This document shows, in pieces, positions 63,356 to 64,000 of a stretch of 64,000 nucleotides of DNA (position 1 is the stretch's first letter; every line of letters begins with the position of its first letter). Origin of the DNA: Bdellovibrio sp. qaytius (GTDB lineage: Bacteria; Bdellovibrionota; Bdellovibrionia; Bdellovibrionales; Bdellovibrionaceae); the NCBI GenBank assembly GCA_004011035.1, contig CP025734.1:2626001-2690000 (forward strand). Reading direction: 5' to 3'. The notes under the pieces are model-generated. The model saw only the letters and a program-made list of their open reading frames with translations, was not told where the DNA came from and did not search any database. A program made the position numbers and the translations under genes.

Positions 63356-64000
63356 TATTTATCTCCCCCTACCCATTGGATTAAACGGGATTCTGAAGAC
63401 AGTTCTGATCCGTTGTAAATAGATTTACTGTCTTTAGCTGCGGCTTGAGCTAACGCATGCTTGTACGCATCGTTATACACATCTAAATCACGACCACGTT
63501 CAACTGCGGCTTTATAACTGTCATCCGCTTTTTTCAAGAATGGATCAGCGATTTTTTGAATACCAGCTGCGTATTGTTTTTTCTGTTCATCATTTAAACC
63601 TGCAGGCACCGGCGCGCTGACAATGGCGCTGCCAATGTGTTCATTCGTTGCACCTAATAAATCTAATGAGGCTACGATTTCATCAGCTGAATCTAATTTG
63701 ATTGTTTCAGTTAACAATTCACCAAGCTTAGTCACTAAACCTAATTTTTTATCAACAATCGACTTTTGCTTTTTCGGATCAGCCGGAATTCTTAATCCCA
63801 CTAATTCGTTATACATTACACCCGCATTGCGAAGTTTAATCTTAGCAATGTATTGAGCCGCATCTGATCTTTCAGATTGACGTAATTTATTGTAGACCGC
63901 GATCGCTTTATTTTCTTCGTCTTTGCCACCGTAATAAAACGCAGCCACACGTTTAGAAGAATCATGAGCAGATTCAGCGTATTCGCGATATTTCGACTGC
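63355..64000 (-). CDS. GltD-like helical repeat protein, 5' end cut by the window
   Basis: The reading frame stays open to base 64000, so only the last 215 or so residues are seen. The visible part is helical, with TPR-like YAESAHDSSKRVAAFYYGG, ENKAIAVYNKL, and KADDSYKAAVERGRD. By order it would be GltD. The start codon lies beyond this window. Confidence 0.65.
   Translation of the reverse strand, partial: QSKYREYAESAHDSSKRVAAFYYGGKDEENKAIAVYNKLRQSERSDAAQYIAKIKLRNAGVMYNELVGLRIPADPKKQKSIVDKKLGLVTKLGELLTETIKLDSADEIVASLDLLGATNEHIGSAIVSAPVPAGLNDEQKKQYAAGIQKIADPFLKKADDSYKAAVERGRDLDVYNDAYKHALAQAAAKDSKSIYNGSELSSESRLIQWVGGDK

Noticed and set aside
1-64000. CRISPR arrays, prophage, defence islands, tRNA or rRNA genes
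   Set aside because: I looked for repeat-spacer patterns, integrases, phage structural genes and RNA gene features by eye and found none.

Overview
The window looks like a chromosomal segment of a low-GC member of the Bdellovibrionota, close to Bdellovibrio or Pseudobdellovibrio. This is inferred from several things together. There is an Agl/Glt motility-type cluster (FHA/TonB-like protein plus TolQ/TolR-type motor) next to lpt genes and rpoN. There are Ser/Thr kinases of the HRDMSPQN/PEGA type, many secreted hydrolases, and many small secreted proteins. Genes are densely packed, no gap exceeds 300 bases, and I see no tRNA, rRNA, prophage or CRISPR array.

Layout. 1-5 kb: a small secreted protein, then a BMP-type nucleoside ABC importer on the minus strand. 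5-7.7 kb: small secreted and membrane proteins, a YkgJ-like protein, and a compact regulon. The regulon has a Fur-family repressor, a DUF1275/YoaK membrane protein and a GcvH-like protein whose lipoyl lysine is replaced by Arg. Two 20-bp palindromes of the same form lie in front of the last two genes. 7.7-14 kb: alcohol dehydrogenase coupled to an RND pump, a divergent TolC, and an RNase HI with a C-terminal hybrid-binding domain. 14-18.4 kb: a barrel-like protein and a large metzincin lipoprotein ending in a strong terminator. 18.4-28.4 kb: addB-addA with a small HAMP-like membrane protein, an OMP-lipoprotein-OMP trio, and coaE.

28.4-40 kb, mostly plus strand: a PEGA Ser/Thr kinase, a long-chain acyl-CoA synthetase, a secreted Fic protein followed directly by a secreted caspase-like (clan CD) candidate, a YN-rich lipoprotein, M3 oligopeptidase, nadK and recN. 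40-51 kb, minus strand: a CheX-like protein lacking the phosphatase residues, lpxH, ftsZ, ftsA and ftsQ. Directly upstream of ftsQ are a secreted protein with an ADP-ribosyltransferase-like residue pattern, a lipoprotein and two PLD-like secreted proteins. 51-54.3 kb: tandem SleB-like wall hydrolases and apt. 54.3-55.1 kb: an IS200/RAYT-type transposase of higher GC, with its Shine-Dalgarno held in a hairpin. 55-64 kb: rpoN, lptB, an LptC-LptA fusion, and aglS/aglQ/aglR and gltG/F/E/D-like genes, the last cut by the window edge.

How it fits together. Core envelope functions (division, LPS export, lipid A, motility motor) alternate with exported hydrolases and candidate effectors, as would suit a predatory bacterium. 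The most novel candidates are the palindrome-controlled Fur/DUF1275/GcvH-like set, the secreted Fic plus caspase-like pair, and the ART-like/lipoprotein/PLD genes abutting ftsQAZ.
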